Shown piece by piece: positions 34,788 to 41,480 of a DNA stretch of 43,608 nt. Both the position numbers and the translations under genes were made by a program. The notes below the pieces were generated by a model that was given only the letters and a program-made list of their open reading frames with translations, had not been told where the DNA came from and ran no database searches. Source of the stretch: an uncultured Mucilaginibacter sp. (lineage in GTDB: Bacteria > Bacteroidota > Bacteroidia > Sphingobacteriales > Sphingobacteriaceae); contig NZ_CAIWNH010000217.1 in NCBI RefSeq assembly GCF_903913935.1, positions 1-43,608 of the forward strand. Reading direction: 5' to 3'. Numbering within the stretch: the first letter of the stretch is position 1; the number at the start of each line of letters is the position of its first letter.

Positions 34788-35039
34788 TTACATACTCATT
34801 TTATGCTTCATCGGCATTTTTTTTGATGTATCCTTTTTCACTAAGGTCATGCCGCATTTAGGGCATTTACCGGGTTTATCGCTCAATACTTCAGCATCCA
34901 TCGGGCAGGTGTAAAGCACTTTTGCCGGTTTTACTTTCTTGGTTTTTGTAGTATCGGATACGGTTGTGCTGGTGTTAGCTGCAAAAACGGATGCCGCTGA
35001 AAACAGGATAGCTATTGCCATCAGTGTTACTTTTTTCAT
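34788..35039 (-). CDS. Small secreted heavy-metal-binding-domain protein
   Basis: The 83-residue protein has a signal peptide (about 1-20, ending VFAAN), a short linker, and one heavy-metal-binding domain: LYTCPMDAEV then PGKCPKCGMTLVKKD. A Met/His/Lys-rich tail ends PMKHKMSM. The same domain stands at the N-termini of both adaptors encoded downstream. A role as a periplasmic copper or silver carrier feeding the pump is likely from context. It is the first gene before the pump and is separated from it by a GC hairpin. Confidence 0.85.
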   Translation of the reverse strand: MKKVTLMAIAILFSAASVFAANTSTTVSDTTKTKKVKPAKVLYTCPMDAEVLSDKPGKCPKCGMTLVKKDTSKKMPMKHKMSM

Positions 35040-35168
35040 GGATATTAAATTAAAAATGAATAAATGGCAAACGGCGTAGTAAGCCAGTTGCGCAGGTTAT
35101 AAATTAAGATGATGAATTAAATGTTATAAAAGCCGGAAACAGAAAGTGTGGCTAAAAACAGGTACAGG

Positions 35169-35552
35169 TCAGATCCTGTAGGTGCAGTTAAGAATATAGC
35201 AGGGAGTAGCGTGCCGCCAATCAGGAGGGGCATGGTTGTTAAAATAAACGATCCCCCTGGCAGGAATATTTAAATTAGCAATAAAAGGCAAATAGAGCAC
35301 AGCCATTGCAGGAGCCAGTTTGGTGTACAAACCAAATGCCGAAGGGTTAACATGCTGGTCTTTGACTTTGAAGTATTGCTTTTTTGATTTACAGCAATTC
35401 TTCATCGGCATATTCATTTTGCAACTGGCCTTTGGGCTTTCTGAAAATGAGGTTGACTGCAAAATACCGCAGCAATAATAACTATTAGCGGCGACACCCG
35501 TGCTTGAGAGCAGGTAAATGGCTGATAATAATATAAGTGCAATACGTTTCAC
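35169..35552 (-). CDS. HYC_CC_PP family protein, copy 1 (GTG start)
   Basis: The 127-residue protein has a signal peptide (about 1-22) and the pattern of the HYC_CC_PP family: YYCCG near 25-29, CC at 53-54 and a PP pair in APPDW, ending YILNCTYRI. The function is unknown; the spaced Cys, Met and His residues (CKMNMPMKNCC) and the neighbouring efflux genes suggest metal handling. The start codon is GTG at 35552. No in-frame ATG would keep the signal peptide, and the paralogue at 37994-38380 starts at the same point with ATG. A -7 box lies 4 nt upstream. Confidence 0.75.
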   Translation of the reverse strand: MKRIALILLSAIYLLSSTGVAANSYYCCGILQSTSFSESPKASCKMNMPMKNCCKSKKQYFKVKDQHVNPSAFGLYTKLAPAMAVLYLPFIANLNIPARGIVYFNNHAPPDWRHATPCYILNCTYRI

Positions 35553-35556
35553 AATT

Positions 35557-35564
35557 CAAATATA
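35557..35564 (-). promoter_or_regulatory. -7 box 4 nt before the GTG start of HYC_CC_PP copy 1
   Basis: The minus strand reads TATATTTG, then AATT, then GTG. The box is a full TAnnTTTG match. It supports the GTG as the true start and predicts a leaderless mRNA. Confidence 0.5.
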
Positions 35565-35726
35565 GGTATTAATATTTTTTATTTAATGATTTTTATCACC
35601 GTTTAATTTATACGGATAGCTGGCAACGTTGTTCGTCATCAGTGCTATACATTAAATTACATCGATAGGTCTTTTCTTAATATTTGCCGATATCTTAAAC
35701 CCGACGGGTGTTACAAAACTACTCAC

Positions 35727-35972
35727 TAATGTCGTGTCAACCATAAATTGACCTATCGTCAATCTACAAGTTTATTGAGCGCAAAAAGCACAAAAAGGGT
35801 TTACAAAAGATTTACATATTTCAGGGCTTGCATTTTGCAAATACTTGGTAATAAGTTATTTATACGTTTACGCATTAAAATGGGGGTTACACTATTTTAC
35901 ATAACCTCCTCCCGGTATTCTTAGGCTGTTGTGATCAGGCCTGAACGTCAATTTATTAATGACATGACACTA
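35727..35972. mobile_element. Candidate MITE-like element with 26-bp imperfect inverted repeats
   Basis: The left end 35727-35752 (TAATGTCGTGTCA to ATAAATTGAC) and the reverse complement of 35947-35972 (TAGTGTCATGTCA to ATAAATTGAC) agree at 21 of 26 bases. Similarity continues outward as AAACTAC on both sides, allowing a 4-base gap. The 246-bp unit has no ORF long enough for a transposase, and I found no clear target-site duplication. It could be a non-autonomous element or an IS remnant. Confidence 0.4.
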
Positions 35973-36028
35973 GTAGTTTCCTGCGAATCAGAGAACATAC
36001 TTCCCAGGTAGCATAATCAACGTTCATC

Positions 36029-37084
36029 TCAAACCTTTTTAAATTTAATTTTATTATCCTGCTCCCATACACAAAGTATTTTGTTGCCCGGTATTACAAC
36101 AGATTTTATGAAGGAACCGTTGCCAACAGCAATCCCGTTTTTATTTTTGAGGTCGAGTACTTTAACCGTATCTCTATTCTCAAAGGTCAATACCGGGTTA
36201 GGTCCGCCTGCAGAAATAGCACAGTTTTTCCCGTAACCCATATTAACTTCCTTTTCACCCGGTTGACAAAAGTATACCATACCTTTCCGTTGCCAGGTAG
36301 TGCGGATAACATTTGAAGCATCAATAGTGACGCCACCTCCATCCATCGGGCAGCCATTCAATTTCCAGGTATCTGTACCCAATTTTTGGGCCGCCGCGAA
36401 TGACGCACCGCCATTTGAAGATTTTAAAAGATAAAGGTCCCTTGATCCATTTAACCAATTCCTGAACATAATAGCAACTTCCGAACCCTGTACCGCTATA
36501 TTTGGTTTGCAACACCCGCATACCAGCTTATCGGGCGAACGATATACCAACCGGTTTTTTGACCAGTGAGCTGTTTTAGCTGACAGCGAGGAGAAATAGA
36601 TATTATTGCCGCCACCTGCCCTTGTATCCAGCCAAACCGCATAAAAATGGTCCTTTTTATCAGAAGAAATACCCATCAACCCTTCCGGAGCTGATCCTTT
36701 AAGGTCATTTACAATACCCATGCTTTTCCATTGACCGGATGAATTATTAAGTTGATACCAATGAATATTACCGGTTTCATCCTGAGCGGTGATGATGGAA
36801 TATTGGGTCGAGCTTGTCAACTGCGGTCCGCGCGACATGCCTAAATGCATTTTGGGCACCGTTGCTACCAGTACCGGGTTCGAAAAGGTTTCCCCTTTAT
36901 CAGTTGAGGTAGCACAAAATATCATGTCTTCATGGCCGTAAACCACCCTGATAATCCCCTTTTCGTCAGTGCTGATCTGTGGCTGGTTACCTGCCGCAAT
37001 TGTTTTTTCGCCCGACGGGGCAGTCCAGGATTGCAACGGTAAAAGAAATGCAGCAAATACAAATGCCAAAAGCTTGTGTTTCAT
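36029..37084 (-). CDS. Secreted sialidase-like beta-propeller with CGCC motif
   Basis: From the ATG at 37084 the product has 351 residues with a signal peptide (about 1-21). Repeated blade-like stretches with Asp-box-type turns are visible (STDKGETFSNP, SSDKKDHFYAVW, SSNGGASFAAA). Sialidase catalytic arginines cannot be assigned. Conserved-looking features are MHLGMSRGPQ near 79, CGCCKP at 189-194 and GCPMDGG near 244, a Cys/Met pattern that could bind copper. It lies among metal-related secreted proteins, so a copper role is inferred, not shown. The TTG at 37102 is not used as start, because a -7-like box lies between it and the ATG. Confidence 0.65.
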   Translation of the reverse strand: MKHKLLAFVFAAFLLPLQSWTAPSGEKTIAAGNQPQISTDEKGIIRVVYGHEDMIFCATSTDKGETFSNPVLVATVPKMHLGMSRGPQLTSSTQYSIITAQDETGNIHWYQLNNSSGQWKSMGIVNDLKGSAPEGLMGISSDKKDHFYAVWLDTRAGGGNNIYFSSLSAKTAHWSKNRLVYRSPDKLVCGCCKPNIAVQGSEVAIMFRNWLNGSRDLYLLKSSNGGASFAAAQKLGTDTWKLNGCPMDGGGVTIDASNVIRTTWQRKGMVYFCQPGEKEVNMGYGKNCAISAGGPNPVLTFENRDTVKVLDLKNKNGIAVGNGSFIKSVVIPGNKILCVWEQDNKIKFKKV

Positions 37085-37088
37085 ATGG

Positions 37089-37096
37089 TAAATATA
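37089..37096 (-). promoter_or_regulatory. -7-like box 4 nt before the propeller gene
   Basis: The minus strand reads TATATTTA, then CCAT, then ATG: one mismatch to TAnnTTTG but the same 4-nt spacing as lipA, recF and the HYC_CC_PP genes. Confidence 0.35.
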
Positions 37097-37327
37097 ACCC
37101 AATCCGGGCTAACAGGTTTTAGTATTGAACGGAAATATAACCTAATCATTTCAATCGTTAAACGCCCAAAAGCAATGCGCTATTGATACTGGTCAAAAAA
37201 ATAGGATTAGCCAGGTTTGGTAATCCCGTTTAAAATGGCGGCCGGCAATTTGCATACTTCCGCCATTTATTTTGGATACCCGGTACCACCAACAAATACC
37301 GATTAGCTTTGCAAGGAAATAAAACAA

Positions 37328-37365
37328 GTGATCCATGCGGTTTATATTTTCCCCGCACGGATCAC
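37328..37365 (-). terminator. Hairpin after the flower-repeat gene
   Basis: GTGATCCATGCGG (37328-37340) and CCGCACGGATCAC (37353-37365) pair at 12 of 13 positions around a 12-nt loop. On the minus strand it lies 31 bp after the stop at 37396 and is followed by TTGTTTTATTT, a moderately T-rich tail. Confidence 0.55.
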
Positions 37366-37395
37366 CAAAGCAAATTGAATTCTGCCTGCAACTTA

Positions 37396-37863
37396 TTATT
37401 TTTTCAAACTGTCTGCTTTTGCCTTTTTCAGTTTAGCCTGTTCCAACCAGTAGCAATGAATTGCACAGGCATGTTGCTTGTAATTTTTATGAATAATGCC
37501 AATGTTGTGCCCCTGCGGATCTAAAACTTCGCAACGCTCTTTGTCCAGATCCTTTGTATTAAGCATGGTTTCTCCATTTACATTGTAATACACGCCGTTC
37601 TTTTTCGCCATGCCAAGTTTTTTTCCATCGGCACCAATAACGTTTCCGTCTTTATCAATAAAATACAGTTTTGCACCCTGTGAGTTCCTGACAATATTAT
37701 CTTTATCGATATAGCCCAGTTTAGTGCCTGCGTGGTCGGTAATGCCGCCTTTTTTATTGATATAGAGTTTTGGGATTGAATCTTTATGGGTTTGAGCAAA
37801 GGCATTATCAGTGATGCCTGTTGTAAAGGTTACTATTAATAGCAACAAAAATATCTTTTTCAT
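37396..37863 (-). CDS. Secreted flower-repeat protein with C-terminal Cys/His motif
   Basis: The 155-residue protein has a signal peptide (about 1-23, ending NAFAQ) and about five short repeats of the form x-IDKDGxVxxxxGxKLG: INKKGGITDHAGTKLGY, IDKDNIVRNSQGAKLYF, IDKDGNVIGADGKKLGM, then two more divergent ones. This resembles the '5-fold beta-flower' proteins of Bacteroidota, a fold without known function. After the repeats comes HACAIHCYWLE (131-141), a His/Cys cluster that might bind metal. It is encoded between the two HYC_CC_PP genes on the same strand. Confidence 0.6.
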   Translation of the reverse strand: MKKIFLLLLIVTFTTGITDNAFAQTHKDSIPKLYINKKGGITDHAGTKLGYIDKDNIVRNSQGAKLYFIDKDGNVIGADGKKLGMAKKNGVYYNVNGETMLNTKDLDKERCEVLDPQGHNIGIIHKNYKQHACAIHCYWLEQAKLKKAKADSLKK

Positions 37864-37993
37864 GATCTTTTAATTTAAAATATGTGATGAATTGCATACA
37901 GCCAACGCTATATGAATTGAATTAATAATAGAATTTTAATTATTGCAGCCATACACCTCTATCCGGATTTAGCGGCTGGCGGGAAAGACAAGA

Positions 37994-38380
37994 TCAGATA
38001 CGGTAATTGCAGTTGAGGATATAAGCGGGCGTTATGATACCCTTTGGCGGAGGATTGACATTGCTATCAAAAACCTCTCTGGCGGCAATGTTAACTTTGG
38101 TTTGGGATACCAGGAACAGAACCTGAATTGCAGGAAACATCCTCGTACCCAAACTCAAAGAAGCGGCATAAATATGCAGATCACTAACTTTATAAAATTG
38201 CTTTTTGGTTTTACAGCAATTTTTCATCTGATCATGCATTTTGCAACCCGGAAAGGAGCTATGCTGTATGACTACCGATGTGGATCGTAATTTACCGTGG
38301 CAATAATAGCTATCAGCCACCACACCCAAAGTAGAGAGCATATAAATGGCAGATAGCAAAAACAGCGCGGTGCGTTTCAT
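37994..38380 (-). CDS. HYC_CC_PP family protein, copy 2
   Basis: This 128-residue paralogue of the protein at 35169-35552 has the same signal peptide style (MKRTALFLLSAIYMLSTLGV) and the motifs YYCHG near 25, KNCCKTKKQFYKV near 53, NPPP near 108 and a matching end YILNCNYRI. The CKMHDQMKNCC segment could bind a metal ion. The two copies differ widely in the middle, so the duplication is not recent. A perfect -7 box lies 4 nt before the ATG. The function is unknown; context points to the copper locus. Confidence 0.75.
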   Translation of the reverse strand: MKRTALFLLSAIYMLSTLGVVADSYYCHGKLRSTSVVIQHSSFPGCKMHDQMKNCCKTKKQFYKVSDLHIYAASLSLGTRMFPAIQVLFLVSQTKVNIAAREVFDSNVNPPPKGIITPAYILNCNYRI

Positions 38381-38384
38381 AGTT

Positions 38385-38392
38385 CAAAGATA
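38385..38392 (-). promoter_or_regulatory. -7 box 4 nt before HYC_CC_PP copy 2
   Basis: The minus strand reads TATCTTTG, then AACT, then ATG. The box matches TAnnTTTG fully. CAAA at 38410-38413 could be a -33 element but at 17 nt spacing, shorter than usual. Confidence 0.5.
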
Positions 38393-38522
38393 CTCTTGTT
38401 GCAATCGGACAAAAATGATCTGACTCACATTATCAGGACGCTTTAATCACTATTGCTATCGCAAAGATGTAAAACATGGCCCAAAAATAGGATCGTATAC
38501 TATCGAAATTAAAATTTACAGT

Positions 38523-38530
38523 TAGCTTTG
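38523..38530 (+). promoter_or_regulatory. -7 box upstream of osmC
   Basis: TAGCTTTG matches TAnnTTTG. It overlaps the TTG at 38528, so that codon cannot be the translated start; the ATG at 38549 would have a leader of about 15 nt. Confidence 0.45.
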
Positions 38531-38548
38531 TGTTTATATACAAACATT

Positions 38549-38962
38549 ATGGCAACTATTGAAACTACCTACCTGGGCGATTTAAGAACAGAAGCTACGC
38601 ACCTGCAGTCAGGAACAAAAATAATTACCGATGCACCTGTGGATAACCAGGGCAAAGGCGAAGCATTTTCGCCAACCGACCTGCTGGCCGCATCTTTGGG
38701 CAGCTGTATGCTGACTATTATGGGCATAAAAGCACGCGCAAGCAATATTAATATCGACGGAACAACCATATCCATCACCAAAATAATGGCTGCCGACCCG
38801 CGCCGCGTAAGTGAAATTGTGATCAATTTTAAATTCCCGAAGGCATATACCGAAAAGGAGCAATTGCTTTTAGAACGCTCGGCGCTTACCTGCCCTGTTA
38901 TTTTCAGCCTGAACGAGGATTTGAAAAAAACGGTTACTTTTGGATGGGAAGTTGAAGCGTAA
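38549..38962 (+). CDS. OsmC family peroxiredoxin-like protein
   Basis: OsmC/Ohr proteins reduce organic or lipid hydroperoxides with a pair of cysteines. The 137-residue product has both: Cys in AASLGSCMLTIMG near 57 and in SALTCPVIFSLNE near 116. The start of the fold (TTYLGDLRTEATHLQSG) and FSPTDLLAASLGSC match OsmC rather than Ohr. The start is the ATG at 38549; the upstream TTG at 38528 lies in the promoter box. It is divergent from the HYC_CC_PP copy 2 gene. Its thiol partner in this organism might be bacillithiol, by inference only. Confidence 0.88.
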   Translation: MATIETTYLGDLRTEATHLQSGTKIITDAPVDNQGKGEAFSPTDLLAASLGSCMLTIMGIKARASNINIDGTTISITKIMAADPRRVSEIVINFKFPKAYTEKEQLLLERSALTCPVIFSLNEDLKKTVTFGWEVEA

Positions 38963-39161
38963 TTTTTAAATTAAAAGGCGAAAGGTTTTGCGATAGCTAC
39001 CATACAGCCATTGTACAAGATAAGACGATAAACGCCTCACACTATTTTTGATTGGCTCGTGGGGTGGTAAATTTTATTAGAGAACATATCGCTGAAAACA
39101 CAAAACGCGGGGTTACCTGGATATTAAGGGATGTATCCCATTATCGTTTATAGTCACAAGG

Positions 39162-39530
39162 ATGAGATATTTACTGCCAGAACAACTCAGAGCCAACCTG
39201 TCAATAGGCCGAACTGTTGAACAGTGGCTGGGTTCGGCAATATTCCCCAATTATGTAACCCTCAGAACGCTAACGATCAGTAAAGAGCGAGACTCAACGT
39301 ATACCACCAGCTATGTTGAATATTTTGACGATGGGCATGAAGAGTTCACCGATATGTACGCATTTAGCTATCTGCACCCCGACGAACCTGAGTTGTTAAA
39401 CAATTTTGACTCGGTTGAAGAGGCTTTACAATTCGCTTTGACCAATTACAACGCAAAGCCAGACAAATTTGTAAACCCAGGCATGATCGAGGACGAATAC
39501 AGGGATTATCTTAAAACAAGGAATAAATAA
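39162..39530 (+). CDS. Conserved-looking hypothetical protein
   Basis: I do not recognise this 122-residue protein. It has no signal peptide, TM helix or cysteine. It is acidic in the middle (EYFDDGHEEFTDMYAFSYLHPDEPE) with aromatic residues and ends in FDSVEEALQFALTNYNAKPDKFVN and a helix. Codon use resembles the neighbours and the start has AAGG 1-4 nt upstream, so the gene is probably real. The 199 bp before it hold only one GAAAGG-type word and no clear promoter. Confidence 0.6.
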   Translation: MRYLLPEQLRANLSIGRTVEQWLGSAIFPNYVTLRTLTISKERDSTYTTSYVEYFDDGHEEFTDMYAFSYLHPDEPELLNNFDSVEEALQFALTNYNAKPDKFVNPGMIEDEYRDYLKTRNK

Positions 39531-39585
39531 CGGAAAGATCAACGCAACAAACTAGCCCTGTGTTTAACTAATCTCAAATCACTAA

Positions 39586-39915
39586 TCAACTAATCACTAA
39601 CATCGCTTCCTCCACCGAAACTTCGCCATGCGAAAGATCGAGGATACACTCGCCGTCTTTTATCAGTAATAATTGGGGGGATTCATGGTAAACCTGGAAA
39701 TCTGCAGCGATTTTATTGGAAAGCTCGCGGTATTTGATCAGGTCTAAAAAATATAAAGGTAAGTTGTCAGGTAGTTTATCCCAGTCGAATTCAAAACGCT
39801 TTTTTACCATCATACTGATGGAACAGCGGGTACTGTGCTTAAATATTAAACTATAACCTTGAGTTTGTTTAATTGCGTCAATTTGATCAGCTGACTCCAG
39901 CGGTATCCATTTCAT
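39586..39915 (-). CDS. ytxJ: Bacillithiol system redox-active protein YtxJ
   Basis: YtxJ is a thioredoxin-fold protein that co-occurs with bacillithiol synthesis and is thought to act as a monothiol bacilliredoxin. The 109-residue length and the active-site segment FKHSTRCSISMMVKKRFE (Cys31, no second Cys of a CxxC) are typical, followed by LDLIKYRELSNKIAADFQVYHESPQLLLIKDGE, the thioredoxin-like cis-Pro region. bshA at 15478 shows that the organism makes bacillithiol. A TTTG-N4-ATG arrangement precedes the start. Confidence 0.88.
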   Translation of the reverse strand: MKWIPLESADQIDAIKQTQGYSLIFKHSTRCSISMMVKKRFEFDWDKLPDNLPLYFLDLIKYRELSNKIAADFQVYHESPQLLLIKDGECILDLSHGEVSVEEAMLVIS

Positions 39916-39919
39916 AAAT

Positions 39920-39927
39920 CAAATTTT
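39920..39927 (-). promoter_or_regulatory. Weak -7-like box 4 nt before ytxJ
   Basis: The minus strand reads AAAATTTG, then ATTT, then ATG. TTTG and the 4-nt spacing fit the pattern seen at lipA and recF, but the TA dinucleotide is shifted by one base. Confidence 0.25.
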
Positions 39928-40006
39928 ATTATTTGCTTAAAAAAATGCAAAGCAACGGAAAAAGCCAGCTTATTTTAAGCAAAAGAAAAAATATGACATT
40001 AAACTG

Positions 40007-40117
40007 TTAGCGCCCGGTTTTGGGATAAGTACCGTAAGCAGCGCATAGCTTGTTTGAGCATGAAGAGATGCTGCCTAATACCAGGGCGATTACCGCTATA
40101 TAAATTACTTTTTTCAT
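40007..40117 (-). CDS. 36-residue small lipoprotein
   Basis: Reading the minus strand from the ATG at 40117 to the TAA at 40007 gives 36 residues: a lipoprotein signal peptide MKKVIYIAVIALVLGSISSC with lipobox SISSC, then SNKLCAAYGTYPKTGR. Very short lipoproteins with Cys-x-Ala-Tyr soon after the lipid Cys are widespread in Bacteroidota; I recall forms such as SKxCPAY. The function is unknown. It lies between ytxJ and ribH in a gap otherwise empty. Confidence 0.7.
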   Translation of the reverse strand: MKKVIYIAVIALVLGSISSCSNKLCAAYGTYPKTGR

Positions 40118-40149
40118 CAGAGTATGGTCTTAATGATATTAAACGAAAA

Positions 40150-40644
40150 TTAGCTATTCAAAGTTTCAGCAAGGTACGCCATTTTTATCGCAGTTACAGC
40201 AGCTTCAACACCTTTATTTCCGTGTTTTCCGCCTGCCCTGTCAATAGCCTGTTGCTGGTTGTCTGTTGTTAATACGCCAAATATAACAGGTTTTGAATAT
40301 TTTATAGCAACATTGCTTATTCCGATTGCTACAGCATTGCAAATAAAATCAAAATGCCTTGTTTCGCCCTGTATCACACAGCCCAAACAAATAACCGCAT
40401 CTAATTTACTATTTTTTAATAACAAGTCTGCACCGGTAGTTAATTCAAAACTGCCGGGAACTGAATAAGTGAAAATATGATCGGGTATTGCCCCGTGTTC
40501 AACCAGGCTTTCGTAGGCTCCCTGGTAAAGGGCATTGGTGATTTCGGAATTCCACTCGGCAACCACAATCCCAAAACGATACAAAACCGCTGAAGGTACG
40601 TTGGTGTTACTAAAATCAGATAGATTTTTGAGTTGAGTCGACAT
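40150..40644 (-). CDS. ribH: 6,7-dimethyl-8-ribityllumazine synthase
   Basis: RibH condenses 5-amino-6-ribitylamino-uracil with dihydroxybutanone phosphate, the penultimate step of riboflavin synthesis, usually as an icosahedral shell. The 164-residue protein has FGIVVAEWNSEIT near 24, the substrate loop YSVPGSFELTTGA near 60, GCVIQGETRHFDFIC near 88 with the catalytic His97, and FGVLTTDNQQQAIDRAGGKHGNKG near 121. It is downstream of the TPR gene on the same strand, separated by a palindrome. A second possible start is not needed; the ATG at 40644 fits family length. Confidence 0.96.
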   Translation of the reverse strand: MSTQLKNLSDFSNTNVPSAVLYRFGIVVAEWNSEITNALYQGAYESLVEHGAIPDHIFTYSVPGSFELTTGADLLLKNSKLDAVICLGCVIQGETRHFDFICNAVAIGISNVAIKYSKPVIFGVLTTDNQQQAIDRAGGKHGNKGVEAAVTAIKMAYLAETLNS

Positions 40645-40650
40645 ATCTTT

Positions 40651-40725
40651 ATTTCGGAATTCGGAATTTCGATTTCGGAATTATTTTTCTCGAATCCTAA
40701 ATCCGAAATAGAAATTCCGAAATTC
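40651..40725. repeat. Imperfect palindrome of CGGAATT/AATTCCG words
   Basis: Left arm 40651-40682 (ATTTCGGAATTCGGAATTTCG) pairs with right arm 40696-40725 (AAATCCGAAATAGAAATTCCG). It fills the whole gap between the TPR gene stop and the ribH start on the minus strand, leaving only 6 bp before the ribH ATG. Confidence 0.6.
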
Positions 40726-40727
40726 AA

Positions 40728-41405
40728 TTATCCTTTTGCTTCAGCCCGTGCGATATATTCGTCAATATTCTGGCCCTGCGGGCTGTCTGAATAATCGGCT
40801 TTTATCTTTTTGTAAACATCGTCAGCTGATTTATAATCGTTTTGCGCTTCATAAACTAAACCCAGTTTTTTGAGATACATAGGGGTTAAAAATTTATTAT
40901 TTGCTTTATCAGCTGCTTTTTTATAATAGGTTACTGCTTTGTCATAATCCTTCAGTTCAACATAGGCATCAGCGGTTCCGCCAAGTGCTTCTGCTGCAAC
41001 CATATAATCGTTACCGCTATAGTTGGTAAGGTTATCAATCGCTTTTTGGTAGTTTCCTTTATTTAGATAAGCAATGCCTAAATAAAAATAAGCAAGGTCT
41101 GCTGATTTGGTATTGCTGTATTCATCGGCAATTTTCGCAAACCCAGGGTAACCTGCATCGCCGCTAATGGCTTTGTCCCATTGCTTTTTCTCCCAAAAAT
41201 CCTGCGCAACATGCATCTGGTTAGCCGCGGTAACTTCGCGCGGTGCAATATAAAAACGCTGGTACGCTATATAAATAATTACCATGGCTAAAACAGCCCC
41301 GACAATAAATATCAAACTTTTTTGGTTCTCGCGTACAAACTTACCAGTCTGTCCAATATCGTTGTGGCCGCCTGCAACCTTGGTGTCCGTTTGGGTTTTT
41401 GACAT
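40728..41405 (-). CDS. Membrane-anchored tetratricopeptide repeat protein
   Basis: The 225-residue protein has a short cytoplasmic N-terminus, one TM helix at about 31-49 (SLIFIVGAVLAMVIIYIAY), and a periplasmic helical region with TPR motifs. Examples are SADLAYFYLGIAYLNKGNYQKAIDNL, AEALGGTADAYVELKDYDKAVTYY and PMYLKKLGLVYEAQNDYKSADDVY. The layout resembles YfgM-type anchored TPR proteins, which assist envelope protein biogenesis, but no specific role can be assigned. A -7 box lies 23 bp upstream of the ATG. It is divergent from recF. Confidence 0.85.
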   Translation of the reverse strand: MSKTQTDTKVAGGHNDIGQTGKFVRENQKSLIFIVGAVLAMVIIYIAYQRFYIAPREVTAANQMHVAQDFWEKKQWDKAISGDAGYPGFAKIADEYSNTKSADLAYFYLGIAYLNKGNYQKAIDNLTNYSGNDYMVAAEALGGTADAYVELKDYDKAVTYYKKAADKANNKFLTPMYLKKLGLVYEAQNDYKSADDVYKKIKADYSDSPQGQNIDEYIARAEAKG

Positions 41406-41427
41406 TTCTATTGTAAAATTAAGTTTG

Positions 41428-41435
41428 CAAAAATA
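41428..41435 (-). promoter_or_regulatory. -7-like box upstream of the TPR gene
   Basis: The minus strand reads TATTTTTG, a full TAnnTTTG match, 22 nt before the ATG at 41405. No TTTG is found 19-21 nt further upstream. Confidence 0.4.
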
Positions 41436-41480
41436 CGTTTTTCAAAATTTTTAGCAATAGGTTATTGTAATTAAATATTT

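Larger units (their letters stand above)
35553..36028. other. Long gap holding a 246-bp stretch with inverted-repeat ends
   Basis: No gene is seen in these 476 bp. The gap contains the promoter of the HYC_CC_PP gene at its left edge and the inverted-repeat-bounded stretch at 35727-35972. There is also an outer 9-bp inverted pair, CGATAGGTC at 35663-35671 and GACCTATCG at 35750-35758. The remainder is AT-rich without open frames of note. Confidence 0.5.
37085..37395. other. Gap with three hairpins upstream of the propeller gene
   Basis: This 311-bp gap contains the -7-like box of the propeller gene and three dyads: GGATTA/TAATCC (37204-37226), AAATGGCGG/CCGCCATTT (37233-37268, 9-bp perfect arms) and GTGATCCATGCGG/CCGCACGGATCAC (37328-37365). 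The last follows the flower-repeat gene on the minus strand and is its likely terminator. Confidence 0.45.

Noticed and set aside
37304-37311. TAGCTTTG on the plus strand, identical to the osmC -7 box
   Set aside because: There is no plus-strand gene downstream and no TTTG at the right distance; likely chance.
38528-38548. TTG start for OsmC
   Set aside because: It lies in the -7 box TAGCTTTG; the ATG at 38549 matches the family start.
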